A DNA stretch of 64,000 nt. It comes from DASRAP01 sp035277145. GTDB lineage: Bacteria > Gemmatimonadota > Gemmatimonadetes > Gemmatimonadales > Gemmatimonadaceae. Location: contig DATELA010000062.1 in the NCBI GenBank assembly GCA_035277145.1, positions 7,759 through 71,758 of the forward strand. The letters are read 5' to 3'. The position numbers and the translations under genes are program-made. Below, in pieces: positions 28,003-36,497 of the stretch; the stretch's first letter is position 1; the number at the start of each line of letters is the position of its first letter. The notes under the pieces are model-generated. The model had not been told where the DNA came from. It was given only the letters and a program-made list of their open reading frames with translations, and did not search any database.

Positions 28003-29181
28003 ATGACCACCGTCGCATTTCATAATCCGCCGCGATTTCCCCGCGGTTTTCGCTGCGCCAGCCGCAACTGCGGACTCAAACCCGCCGCGGCAAAAGATCT
28101 GTCATTGTTTGCGTCCGATGTGGACGCGGCGGCGGCCGCCGTGTTTACGCGCAACCAGTTTCCTGGCGCGCCGATCGTGCTCGGTCGCGAAACCGTTCGC
28201 GGCGGCGTGCTGCGCGGAATCGTGGTCAACAGCAAAGTCAGCAACGTCGCGAACGGGCCGGTCGGTCTCGAGCACGCGCGTCGCATGGCGCGCGCGGCAG
28301 CGACGGAGCTTGGTGTTCCCGCGGAGCATGTGCTCGTGAGTTCGACCGGCGTGATTGGCGTCCCGTTGCCCATCGAAAAGATCGAGCGCGGTCTCGTCGG
28401 CATGAAGAACGATTTGCAAACGGACCCCATGGTCGGCGCGCTCGGCATCATGACCACCGATTCGCATCCCAAGGCGATTTCGGCGAGTGTCGGTGATGTG
28501 ACGATTACATGGGTCGCAAAAGGTTCGGGCATGATCGAGCCGAACATGGCGACCATGCTGTCCTACATTTTCACCGACGCGGCGATCGATGCACGTACGC
28601 TCGACACGATGCTCCGCGTCGCCGTGCGCGACTCGTTCAACATGTTGTCGGTCGACACCGACACCAGCACGTCGGACACGTGCGCAATGCTCGCGAATGG
28701 TGCCGCAGGTACTGTGAACGCAGCCGCGTTTCAGTCGGTGCTCACCGCCGGCAGCGTTCGCATGACCGAGATTCTCGCGCGCGACGGTGAGGGCGCGAAA
28801 CACTTGATTCGCGCGAATGTGCGCGGCGCCGTCAACGACGCCGAAGCGCGCGCGATTGCAAAATCAATCGTGAACTCGCCGCTCGTCAAAACGATGGTGC
28901 ATGGCGCTGATCCGAACGTCGGCCGCCTGTTGATGGCTGTCGGCAAATGTTTTGACGCGACGGTGGACACCGCGCGCACCGACGCGTGGATCAACGGACA
29001 CGCCGTCGTGAAAGGCGGTGTGCGAATCGATTTCGACGAGGCGCTCGTTCGCACATCACTCGGCGAAGAAGCGGTCGATCTCACGGTGTCGGTGGGAACA
29101 GGGCCCGCATCCGCGACCGCGTACGGCTGCGACCTCACGGGCGGATATGTCGACGAGAACGCGGCATACTACTCCTCGTAA
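28003..29181 (+). CDS. argJ: Bifunctional ornithine acetyltransferase/N-acetylglutamate synthase
   Basis: ArgJ transfers acetyl from N-acetylornithine to glutamate in the cyclic arginine pathway and may also use acetyl-CoA. 392 residues from ATG 28003; the frame extends upstream antisense to the oxidoreductase and is rejected there. The precursor is cleaved before the conserved Thr, here Thr184 in EPNMATMLSYIF. Other family motifs: VLVSSTGVIGVPLPIEKI, DTDTSTSDTCAMLANG, and the C-terminal SATAYGCDLTGGYVDENAAYYSS. No other arginine gene lies nearby. The preceding 45-bp gap holds a palindrome. Confidence 0.95.
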   Translation: MTTVAFHNPPRFPRGFRCASRNCGLKPAAAKDLSLFASDVDAAAAAVFTRNQFPGAPIVLGRETVRGGVLRGIVVNSKVSNVANGPVGLEHARRMARAAATELGVPAEHVLVSSTGVIGVPLPIEKIERGLVGMKNDLQTDPMVGALGIMTTDSHPKAISASVGDVTITWVAKGSGMIEPNMATMLSYIFTDAAIDARTLDTMLRVAVRDSFNMLSVDTDTSTSDTCAMLANGAAGTVNAAAFQSVLTAGSVRMTEILARDGEGAKHLIRANVRGAVNDAEARAIAKSIVNSPLVKTMVHGADPNVGRLLMAVGKCFDATVDTARTDAWINGHAVVKGGVRIDFDEALVRTSLGEEAVDLTVSVGTGPASATAYGCDLTGGYVDENAAYYSS

Positions 29182-29183
29182 CC

Positions 29184-29329
29184 GATCGAGAAGCGAGGAG
29201 CGAGCATGAGGGGGCCAGAAGCGAGTTGAAGAAACCGAGCACGGAAGGAGGAGAAAAAACGGCTTCTCTTTCTGACTGCTCAGTTTCTCCCCGCCTCGCT
29301 TCTCTCGCCTCTTACTTCGCTTCTCGATC
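29184..29329. repeat. Low-complexity spacer with 13-bp inverted ends
   Basis: GATCGAGAAGCGA at 29184-29196 is the exact reverse complement of 29317-29329. Between them are purine-rich words on the left and pyrimidine-rich words on the right (CTTCTC, CTCGCTTCTC), so further pairing is possible. It separates the convergent 3' ends of argJ and the small membrane protein gene and may serve as a bidirectional terminator. Confidence 0.6.
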
Positions 29330-29337
29330 CTCGGTTG

Positions 29338-29739
29338 TTAGAGCGGCATCGCCACGAGCAATATCCCGACTCCGGCAAGCCATCCGACTGACGCCGCGCC
29401 GACCGTTGTTGCGTACAACACCCAGTACGGAAGTTTGTCCTTGCCCAGCGCACCGGCTGTTACGGCGGCGGCGACAATGGGTAATCCGAGTTGCAGTCCG
29501 AGCGCGGCGAGCGCTGACGGCGCGATCGTCCAGTAGCCCATCGCCGGCGCGAGTCGATTCCCGAATCGCGCACTCGATGCAACAAGCGCCCACGCCGCGA
29601 CGAGTGCAATCGCGAATACCGCCCAGAACGTGAGTCGCGGACGACCGCCTTTGCGCCACGCAGACACCGCGAGCGCCGGAAAGCCAAATAGCACGAGTAT
29701 TGTGAGGAAAACGTCCAGCGCCGAGCTGACCTGTGTCAC
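29338..29739 (-). CDS. Hypothetical four-helix membrane protein
   Basis: A 133-residue protein with four hydrophobic segments (about residues 8-26, 38-58, 68-95, 104-130) and short charged loops (AWRKGGRPRL, GALGKDKLP). The start is GTG 29739. I do not recognise a family. The clean alternation of hydrophobic and charged segments and the fit between flanking genes support a real gene. It follows the YgfZ gene by 15 bp in the genomic order but is transcribed in the same direction, so it lies downstream of it. Confidence 0.6.
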   Translation of the reverse strand: MTQVSSALDVFLTILVLFGFPALAVSAWRKGGRPRLTFWAVFAIALVAAWALVASSARFGNRLAPAMGYWTIAPSALAALGLQLGLPIVAAAVTAGALGKDKLPYWVLYATTVGAASVGWLAGVGILLVAMPL

Positions 29740-29754
29740 TCGGGCCGCGCGAGT

Positions 29755-30792
29755 CTAGAAGGGAAGACTCAGAACGCGCGCGCTGTGCTCGTGTTCGCCG
29801 TCGCGGACGACGACCTCGTCACCCATCGCGACTTCACGGCGGACCATGGCGAGTGCGATCGGGCCGAACCGCGGTGACACAACGCTCGAGCGCACATCGC
29901 CGACATCTGCACGATCCGACGACACGACACTCGCGTGCGGTGGCAGCGGATGATCGGCGACGAGCCCACGCAAATGGCGATTCACGTGTCCGCGGAAATG
30001 CACGCGCGCGACGACTTCCTGCCCGGTGTAGCAGCCCTTTGTGTACGAGATCGCGTGCAGTTCTTCGAGATTCGCTTCCTGTGGAATCGTCGCATCGTCC
30101 ATGTCGATGCCCCATTCCGGCCGGCCCGCTTCGACGCGCGCAATGTCTGCCGCCGTCAGCCCGACTGCGCGAGCCCCGGCGCCGTTGATTGCATCGAACA
30201 CGGCGTCAGCGTCCGCAGCTTCGGTCACGAGATCGAATCCCACGCCGCCGAAATCCGGCGACCGTATCACGCGCACAGATCGCGTCGCGATCGTAGCGAG
30301 CATGTGATGATATGGTGCGAGTGCGTTGAGCGTCCCGGCGTCGGTCCCCGATACGCGCGCGAGCATGTTCGTCGCGCGGGGACCATAAATGCCGACGCAT
30401 CCCGTCGCTTCTGAGACGTCGGCGTATTTCGCCATACGCGGGTTCACGTACTTCCGCACGAGATCCGCCCATCCAACGCACGCGCGCGCTGCGACGTCGA
30501 CGAGGAAGTCCGACTCGCGCCGCAACACGCGCACATCCGCGACAATACGGCCCTTCGGTGTCAGCGCCGCGGCATAACAGCCGGCGCCCGGCGTCAGCGA
30601 TTCGACGTCATTCGTCACGAGGCCCGCGAGTGTGCTCGCGGCCTTCTCGCCGGCGAACACCCAGCGCGCACGTTCGTCGCGACGCACGACACCACATGCG
30701 TCACGAAGCGCTGTGTACTCCCGCGAAGGGTCGTCGTAATTGAGCGCGACGGTGCGCCCGGCAACGACCAGGGTTTCGCGCGGGGAAACCAT
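29755..30792 (-). CDS. ygfZ: Folate-binding YgfZ/GcvT-like protein
   Basis: A 345-residue protein from ATG 30792, chosen because AGTTGAGAGC lies just upstream and the family N-terminus follows (LVVAGRTVALNY). The frame opens at 30840. The YgfZ signature K-G-C-Y-T-G-Q-E is present, followed by VVARVHFRGHVNRHLRG. The aminomethyltransferase-like fold binds tetrahydrofolate; YgfZ helps make or repair iron-sulfur enzymes, such as MiaB. The catalytic GcvT residues for glycine cleavage are not expected in this family. The neighbouring gene GlcF is an iron-sulfur protein, but in this window the link is only positional. Confidence 0.88.
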   Translation of the reverse strand: MVSPRETLVVAGRTVALNYDDPSREYTALRDACGVVRRDERARWVFAGEKAASTLAGLVTNDVESLTPGAGCYAAALTPKGRIVADVRVLRRESDFLVDVAARACVGWADLVRKYVNPRMAKYADVSEATGCVGIYGPRATNMLARVSGTDAGTLNALAPYHHMLATIATRSVRVIRSPDFGGVGFDLVTEAADADAVFDAINGAGARAVGLTAADIARVEAGRPEWGIDMDDATIPQEANLEELHAISYTKGCYTGQEVVARVHFRGHVNRHLRGLVADHPLPPHASVVSSDRADVGDVRSSVVSPRFGPIALAMVRREVAMGDEVVVRDGEHEHSARVLSLPF

Positions 30793-30882
30793 GCTCTCAA
30801 CTAAGCGCACGGAACGTCGGGGCGCCATGTGATCGCGCAACCCCGTTTTGGGCCGACACGGAAACTGGAAATCGCTACCCCA

Positions 30883-32151
30883 TTACGTGGTGCCGCTTCG
30901 GTCGTATGCGTCCGCCATCAATTCAACTGGATGGCGTGCAACAACCGTGCTTCGATCTCGGAGTAATCCCGCGCCAATCTGCATCAAGCATCCAGGGTTT
31001 CCGGTCGTTACGACCGACGCGCCCGTCGACTTGATCGCGGCGAGCTTGGGCTGAAGTACGCGCGTGGCCACATCCGGTTCCACGAGATTGAAAATCCCCG
31101 CGCTTCCGCAGCACTGGTCGCTCCCCGGCAGCGGTACCAGCTCCAGTCCGTCCATCGCGCGCATGGCCGACAGCGGAGCAGCGCCGACGCGCTGTGCATG
31201 GAGCAAATGGCACGGCGCGTCGTACGTCACACGAATCGGTGCGTGATGCGCGGGCAGCGGCCCCGCGGCAGCGAGTAGTTCGCTCACGTCGCGTGCGGAA
31301 CCCGCGACTTGTTCTGCGCGTTCGCGCCACTCTGCGTCATCGTGCAGCAGGTGACCGTAGCTCTTGATCATCGCGCCACACCCGGCGGAGTTGGTCACGA
31401 AGTAATCCGCACCCGATGCAATGAACGCTGCGATGTTTTCACGTGCCAGCGCGCGCGCCGTTTCCGGATCACCGGCATGCGCGTGCAGCGCACCACAACA
31501 GCGCTGGCCACGAGCGGCAACGCGGCGATACCCCTGCGCATCGAGTACCTGCTCCGTCGCACGGTTTACCGGGGCGAGCAGCCCTTCCATGACGCACCCC
31601 GTGAGCGTCGCAACCGACGCGAGCGATTCGTCGCCGCGCGGTGCGTGCGTGGCGATGCGACGCGGCGCGCGCGCAGTCGACGCAAGCATCGCGAACGGAA
31701 ATGCGGCGGAGGTCGACATCCGCCCGATCAGCGCAGGAATCCCGGTCGCGCGAAACACGCGGCTCAACATCATCGCGATGCTCAGCAATCGCGGGCGCGC
31801 GAACACGAACAGGATCGCGCGCGCCGCGAATGGCAGCGGACGCGACGGCGCCATCGTTGCGCGTGTTGCCTCGAGCAAATGTCCGTACGGAACTCCCGAC
31901 GGGCATGCGGTCTCGCACGCGCGGCACCCGAGGCACCGATCCAAATGCGTGCCGAGCTGCGGGTCCGATGGCGCGATGTCACCGTCGAGCAGCGCCCGCA
32001 TGAGTACGAGGCGGCCGCGCGGTGAATCGTTCTCGTCTTCGAGCGCGAGATACGTCGGGCACGACGTCAGACAAAACCCGCAGTGCACGCACGCGTCGAG
32101 ACCGGCGGCTTCGCGCGCGAGTGGCGTGTCGCGGAGTGCGGTGTCAGACAT
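30883..32151 (-). CDS. glcF: Glycolate oxidase iron-sulfur subunit
   Basis: GlcF carries electrons from the flavoprotein GlcD to the respiratory chain. 422 residues from ATG 32151; TTG 32157 is an alternative. Two ferredoxin motifs sit near the N-terminus, CVHCGFCLTSCP and CLGCRACETACP, and two CCG domains follow (RCCGALHAHAGD and DQCCGSAGIFNL), as in the LutA/GlcF/HdrB group. The ATG overlaps the end of the glcDE fusion by 8 bp, so expression is coupled. Heterodisulfide-reductase-like or lactate oxidase roles are less likely given the GlcD/GlcE partner. Confidence 0.92.
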   Translation of the reverse strand: MSDTALRDTPLAREAAGLDACVHCGFCLTSCPTYLALEDENDSPRGRLVLMRALLDGDIAPSDPQLGTHLDRCLGCRACETACPSGVPYGHLLEATRATMAPSRPLPFAARAILFVFARPRLLSIAMMLSRVFRATGIPALIGRMSTSAAFPFAMLASTARAPRRIATHAPRGDESLASVATLTGCVMEGLLAPVNRATEQVLDAQGYRRVAARGQRCCGALHAHAGDPETARALARENIAAFIASGADYFVTNSAGCGAMIKSYGHLLHDDAEWRERAEQVAGSARDVSELLAAAGPLPAHHAPIRVTYDAPCHLLHAQRVGAAPLSAMRAMDGLELVPLPGSDQCCGSAGIFNLVEPDVATRVLQPKLAAIKSTGASVVTTGNPGCLMQIGAGLLRDRSTVVARHPVELMADAYDRSGTT

Positions 32152-34564
32152 GCGCAAACTCTGGTAGTGCGCTCGCGGAACGAATCGGCATCGGTGACGC
32201 GAAAATGTTGTCGGGGTCGAAGGCCGCGCGCACGCGCGCGTTCAGCGTAGACATGGCGGGCGACAGCGCGATCGGCAGTCCGCCGGAATCGAACGGTCCT
32301 TGCGCGCGCAACCTGCGCCACACGTCCGGAGACAGCGCTTCCGCGGGCGCCATCGCGTGCAGCGCCTCGCGCGATGCCGCGACGTGCGCAGCGCCGCCGA
32401 TCAGCCAGACGACGGTGCACGCCCCGCCGTCGAGTCCGGCAGCGCCGGCGTTTGCGTCGTTCAGGTGCACGAGCGCGGCGGGCGCGAGCGGACCGCGCAC
32501 CCACGCACGCAGCGCATCGGGAATCGCGGATCCGTCGGCGAACATCCACACTTCGTTCGCGGCCGGTCGCGCTCGCAATCGCAGACTCACGGCCGTGATG
32601 GCGCCGAGTGATCCCCACGATCCAATCATCGCGCGCGTGAGGTCAAACCCGGCGACGTTCTTTACGACGCGGCCACCAGCGCGAGCAGTCGCGCCGCGTC
32701 CGTCGACAAAACTCAGTCCGAGTGTGAGATCGCGCGGGGAACCCAGCGTAGCGCTCGCCGGTCCGCGCGCGGCGCTCGCCAGCGTTCCGCCGATCGTCGC
32801 CGCGTCGCTGCCCCATGGAAGCAACGGACACCACTGGTTGTGCTCCGCTGTGATTGCTTCGAGCTGTTGCAACGTCATTCCTGCACCGACGGTGATCGTG
32901 AGATCGTCGGGTACATACTCGATGACGTTGTTGCTCTCGCTGACATCGATTCGTTGCGCGTCGCGTGGCGGATTGCCGAAATGCGTCCCGGCACCGGCGA
33001 TGTACAGCGCGCTCCCGGTCGCGCGCGATTCATGCACCGCGTCGGCGATGCGGCGCTCGAGCGCCATTAATGTGCTGCTCGCCGTAGGCGCGAGGTACTT
33101 GCGATTCGCGCTGGCCGCTTCGACGCCGTCATGCGCAGTGTGTTGCGCGTACGCGGGGGTGCCGTGCCATTCGCGACACGAATGCACCGGCACGACTTTG
33201 CCGGGGTTCGCGCGACGGTCCGGATCGAACGCAGTGCGCATACGGCACATGGCGTCGAGCGTGTCCGCGGTGAACAGGTGCTCCATGTAGGGAAGCTTGT
33301 CGAGACCGACACCGTGTTCGCCGGTAATCGTGCCACCGGACTCGATGCACATTTGCATGATCTCGCGCATCGCCGCGAATACGCGATCGTGTTCATCCTG
33401 ATCGCGGCCGTTGTACGGAATGTTCGGATGCAGATTGCCGTCGCCTGCGTGAAACACATTGCACACCTGCACGCGATGCCGCAGCCCGATCTCCGCGATC
33501 GACCGCAGAATGTCCGCGAGTTTTGTGCGCGGTACGACGGCGTCCTGCACGGCGAGATGCGGCGCCATGCGTCCCATCGCACCAAACGCTTTCTTGCGTC
33601 CTTGCCACAACCGCGCGCGATCGACGGGATCGACCGCGACCCGCACGCCGCGAGCACCGCGGCTGCGACACAATTCCTCAACGCGCGCCGCCTCCTCGGC
33701 GACCGACGCCGCATCCCCGTCCACTTCGACGAGCAACACCGCTGCTGCATCAGCCGGATAACCAGCCGCGTAGATCGATGCCTCGACCGCGTTGATCGTC
33801 GCGCGGTCCATCAACTCGCACGCAGCAGGCAGAATACCCGACGCCACAATCGCCGATGTCGTGCGCGCGGCATCATCGACCGACGTGAAATCCGCGAGCA
33901 GCGTGCGCACCGCTTCGGGATTCGGTGTCAGTTTCACCGTGATGTCGACCGCGACACCGAAGCATCCTTCGCTGCCGACAAATGCGCCGATGAGATCGTA
34001 GCCTTCGCTCGCGCGCGACGGACGGTGCAGCGTAACGAGCTCACCACTCGGCAACGCGACGGTCGCGGCGAGAATGTGATTCAGCGTTGCGCCGTACTTC
34101 AGGCAATGCGGACCGCCCGCATTCTCCGCGACGTTTCCGCCGATGGTGCACGCAGTCTGACTCGACGGATCTGGTGCGTAGTGCAACCCGTGCGGCGCGG
34201 CTGCGGTTGTGAGCCAGGCGTTGACAACGCCTGGCTCCACAACCGCGAGCCGCGCCTCGGGATCGATGCGAACGATTCGCTTGAGGCGCTGCAGGCCGAG
34301 CAGCACGACGCCATCGGCAAGCGCGCCACCGGAGAGCCCGGTGCCGGCACCGCGCGGCACATACGGAACGCCGTGCTGCGCAAGCGTGCGTACGACGGCG
34401 ATCAGTTCATCGCGCGTTCCGGGGAACACCGCGAATGCGGGACGTTTCCGGTACCCAGGGAGCGCGTCCGATTCGTACGTGAGCAGCGACGTCGCACCCT
34501 CGACGACGTGACGGTCGCCGACGATTGCGCGCAGCGCACCGGCGACCGCCGCGGGAACGCTCAC
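32144..34564 (-). CDS. Fused glycolate oxidase subunits GlcD-GlcE
   Basis: An 806-residue protein combining two FAD-linked oxidases usually made separately. Residues about 1-450 are GlcD: FAD-binding PRGAGTGLSGGALADG, IGGNVAENAGGPHCLKYG and the C-terminal cap with NVFHAGDGNLHPNI and GTITGEHGVGLDK. Residues about 480-806 are GlcE-like: IAGAGTHFGNPP, PLLPWGSDAATIGGTLAS and GGRVVKNVAGFDLTR. GlcDEF oxidises glycolate (or D-lactate) to glyoxylate. The start is GTG at 34564, overlapping the upstream Lon-N gene stop as GTGA. The junction lies near residue 450-480. No frameshift is needed to read through. Confidence 0.9.
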   Translation of the reverse strand: MSVPAAVAGALRAIVGDRHVVEGATSLLTYESDALPGYRKRPAFAVFPGTRDELIAVVRTLAQHGVPYVPRGAGTGLSGGALADGVVLLGLQRLKRIVRIDPEARLAVVEPGVVNAWLTTAAAPHGLHYAPDPSSQTACTIGGNVAENAGGPHCLKYGATLNHILAATVALPSGELVTLHRPSRASEGYDLIGAFVGSEGCFGVAVDITVKLTPNPEAVRTLLADFTSVDDAARTTSAIVASGILPAACELMDRATINAVEASIYAAGYPADAAAVLLVEVDGDAASVAEEAARVEELCRSRGARGVRVAVDPVDRARLWQGRKKAFGAMGRMAPHLAVQDAVVPRTKLADILRSIAEIGLRHRVQVCNVFHAGDGNLHPNIPYNGRDQDEHDRVFAAMREIMQMCIESGGTITGEHGVGLDKLPYMEHLFTADTLDAMCRMRTAFDPDRRANPGKVVPVHSCREWHGTPAYAQHTAHDGVEAASANRKYLAPTASSTLMALERRIADAVHESRATGSALYIAGAGTHFGNPPRDAQRIDVSESNNVIEYVPDDLTITVGAGMTLQQLEAITAEHNQWCPLLPWGSDAATIGGTLASAARGPASATLGSPRDLTLGLSFVDGRGATARAGGRVVKNVAGFDLTRAMIGSWGSLGAITAVSLRLRARPAANEVWMFADGSAIPDALRAWVRGPLAPAALVHLNDANAGAAGLDGGACTVVWLIGGAAHVAASREALHAMAPAEALSPDVWRRLRAQGPFDSGGLPIALSPAMSTLNARVRAAFDPDNIFASPMPIRSASALPEFAHV

Positions 34565-35226
34565 GCGGCGTCCTTGGGGCCGTGCCCGTTGAGCTTTGCG
34601 CGCCGGTGCGATTCCGCGCGCGCGTGCAGTTCCGGCAACGACGAATCGATCACCGTGATCAACTCTCGCATGCGTGCGCCCGGCGACGGCGACGACAACA
34701 AACGCTGGCGGTCCGCGAGCTCGAGATCGATCGACGACGCTGCGGCGAACGCGACGGCTTCGGGATCATCAGGGAAATCCGGTGCGGAAATTGGTTCGTC
34801 GGCAATCGTTCGCGCGGCGTGTGCGGCTTCCACAAACAGTTCACGCAAGCGCAGCGCGAGGGCCGTCACCTGCGCGACAGGCTCGCGAGAATCGTCAAAC
34901 GCATCCACTTCGGCGACGAAGTACGGCGCATCGTCGTCGACGATGCGCGTGAACACGAACCGCTCGCGTCCGGTCACGACAATGTTGGCGCGACCGTCCG
35001 CGAGCGGTTCGACGTCGTCGATGTGTGCGCGGCAACCGACGGTGCCCGACGCGAGCGCGCGCTCATCCGCGTCGGCTTCGCGATAGATGAGTCCAAACAC
35101 GCGGTCGCGATCGAGGCAATCGCGGAGCATCGTGCGGTATCGCGGTTCGAAAATGCGAAGCGGCATGCGCGCGCCCGGAAACAACACGGTATTCAGCGGA
35201 AAGATCGGCAGGCGCGTCGCGGGCAC
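34561..35226 (-). CDS. LON peptidase substrate-binding domain protein
   Basis: A 221-residue protein corresponding to the N-terminal domain of Lon protease alone. Visible motifs: LPIFPLNTVLFPGARMPLRIFEPRY at the start, RVFGLIY, GCRAHIDDVEPLADGRANIVVTGRERF. There is no AAA+ or protease domain. Stand-alone Lon-N proteins are common, with unclear roles in substrate recognition or regulation. The start is GTG 35226. Its stop overlaps the GTG of the GlcD-GlcE fusion as GTGA, which ties it to the glycolate operon. The upstream terminator-like hairpin separates it from the sigma factor gene. Confidence 0.9.
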   Translation of the reverse strand: MPATRLPIFPLNTVLFPGARMPLRIFEPRYRTMLRDCLDRDRVFGLIYREADADERALASGTVGCRAHIDDVEPLADGRANIVVTGRERFVFTRIVDDDAPYFVAEVDAFDDSREPVAQVTALALRLRELFVEAAHAARTIADEPISAPDFPDDPEAVAFAAASSIDLELADRQRLLSSPSPGARMRELITVIDSSLPELHARAESHRRAKLNGHGPKDAA

Positions 35227-35264
35227 GGATGCAAAATAAGACGGAAGACGGACATAAAAGTGAA

Positions 35265-35299
35265 AAGTGCGAGGAAAGCTGGGTGCTCTCCTCGCACTT
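35265..35299 (-). terminator. Intrinsic terminator-like hairpin after sigma factor gene
   Basis: AAGTGCGAGGA (35265-35275) and TCCTCGCACTT (35289-35299) form a perfect 11-bp stem with a 13-nt loop. Read on the minus strand it is followed by TTCACTTTT, a U-rich tail, just past the sigma factor stop. This would end sigma factor transcription before the Lon-N/glycolate operon. Confidence 0.65.
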
Positions 35300-35328
35300 C
35301 TGACTTCACCTTTCCCTTCTGACTTTGC

Positions 35329-36237
35329 TCAGTTCCAGAATCCGGCGAGAGCGTTACCGTCCGGCGAGTTGCGCAGCTTCTCGAACGCGCGCTCCCGGAT
35401 CTGACGAATCCGTTCGCGCGTCACGCCCATCAGCGCGCCGATGCGCTCGAGCGTCATCGCCTCGGAGCCGGGCTCGAGGCCGTAGTACAAGTACAGAATC
35501 TTGCGCTCGCGCGGCGTGAGGTATTGGCGGAACGCCGTCTCGATGAACTCGCGCATCAGCTTGCCGTCGGTGATCTCCTCGATCTCGTCACCGTCCGTTC
35601 CGGCGAAACGTTCGCCGAACGTGCTCGCTTCGCGATCGGCGCGATCAACCGGGGCGTCCAGCGACACCTCAGTCGTTGATACGGATTTGGAGTGGCGAAT
35701 CTGCTCGGGGCTTTCTTCGAGGAGCCGGCCCAGTTCTTCGTCGGTCGGGTCTCGCTTGAGCACTTGCGCCAGAACGGTTTCGGCGCGGGACAGTCTGATG
35801 AGTTGCGAATTCTGATTCAGTGGGATGCGGACGGATCGCGTTTGTTCAGCGAGCGCCTTGAGCACTGCCTGGCGCACCCACCACACGGCGTACGAGATGA
35901 ACTTCACGCCTTGGTCCGGATCGAACTTGCGAACCGCTTTCAGCAAACCTTCGTTGCCGATCGCCACCAGTTCGCTCAGGTCGAGTCCGTGACCTTGGTA
36001 CTTCTTCACATATGAGATCACGAACCGGAGGTTCGCGGTAACCAGGCGTTCGGCGGCGGTTTCGTCGCCTTTTTGTGCGAGCCGCGCGAGGCGTTTTTCC
36101 TCGGCGGGGTCCGTGATCAGCGGCAGCTTCTGGATGTCATGCAGGTACTGGTCGAACGCTGTGGCCGGAGGTGCGCGAAAGAACTTGTTCGCTCGAACAG
36201 TCGGCGCTCGATTTGCAGCTACGGTCTGCATGGCCAT
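35329..36237 (-). CDS. Primary-type RNA polymerase sigma-70 factor
   Basis: A 302-residue sigma-70 protein. Region 1.2 is FDQYLHDIQKLPLITDPAEEKRLARLAQKGD; region 2 has TANLRFVISYVKKYQGHGLDLSELVAIGNEGLLKAV and ISYAVWWVRQAVLKALAEQTRSVRIP (2.3-2.4); region 3 and region 4.2 (TLERIGALMGVTRERIRQIRERAFEKLR) are complete. The residues of regions 2.4 and 4.2 match primary sigma factors, so it should recognise consensus -35/-10 promoters. It lacks the long region 1.1 and non-conserved insert of RpoD, giving the short form seen in several phyla; it could also be a group 2 factor. Single-gene unit with its own promoter and terminator. Confidence 0.92.
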   Translation of the reverse strand: MAMQTVAANRAPTVRANKFFRAPPATAFDQYLHDIQKLPLITDPAEEKRLARLAQKGDETAAERLVTANLRFVISYVKKYQGHGLDLSELVAIGNEGLLKAVRKFDPDQGVKFISYAVWWVRQAVLKALAEQTRSVRIPLNQNSQLIRLSRAETVLAQVLKRDPTDEELGRLLEESPEQIRHSKSVSTTEVSLDAPVDRADREASTFGERFAGTDGDEIEEITDGKLMREFIETAFRQYLTPRERKILYLYYGLEPGSEAMTLERIGALMGVTRERIRQIRERAFEKLRNSPDGNALAGFWN

Positions 36238-36303
36238 CGTTTGTCCGTCGGGTTGAGTCTCGAACGGGCCCAGAAGCTCACTGGGCGGGGAGCCGGGGCG
36301 GTC

Positions 36304-36332
36304 AGGATAGGGTCGAGCGCAGAATTCGTCAA
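36304..36332 (-). promoter_or_regulatory. Sigma-70 promoter for sigma factor gene
   Basis: On the minus strand TTGACG (36332-36327) and TATCCT (36309-36304) are separated by exactly 17 bp. Transcription would begin near 36297, leaving a leader of about 60 nt before the ATG at 36237. The rest of the 260-bp gap up to aroB shows no further feature I can name. Confidence 0.7.
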
Positions 36333-36497
36333 CACAAATGTTTATCGCGGTCCCAGCGTCGCCCGCGCGCCAAATCCGCGAAATCAGATAAAGCGAAGTG
36401 AATCATTGTGTTGCGCGCGTGGCCCGCAAGCTGCTATGGCTGTGGATAAGAGCTGTCACACAACCGACTTGTGCGTCACCCGCGGCGGATTCCCTCG

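Noticed and set aside
33131..35086. 651-codon open frame on the plus strand, antisense to glcDE
   Set aside because: Arg/His/Ala-rich translation with no motif; a shadow produced by third-position GC of the real minus-strand gene. The same reason rejects the long antisense frames at 16361-17560, 24048-25181, 26122-27138, 40490-41638, 43562-44500 and 47843-48832.
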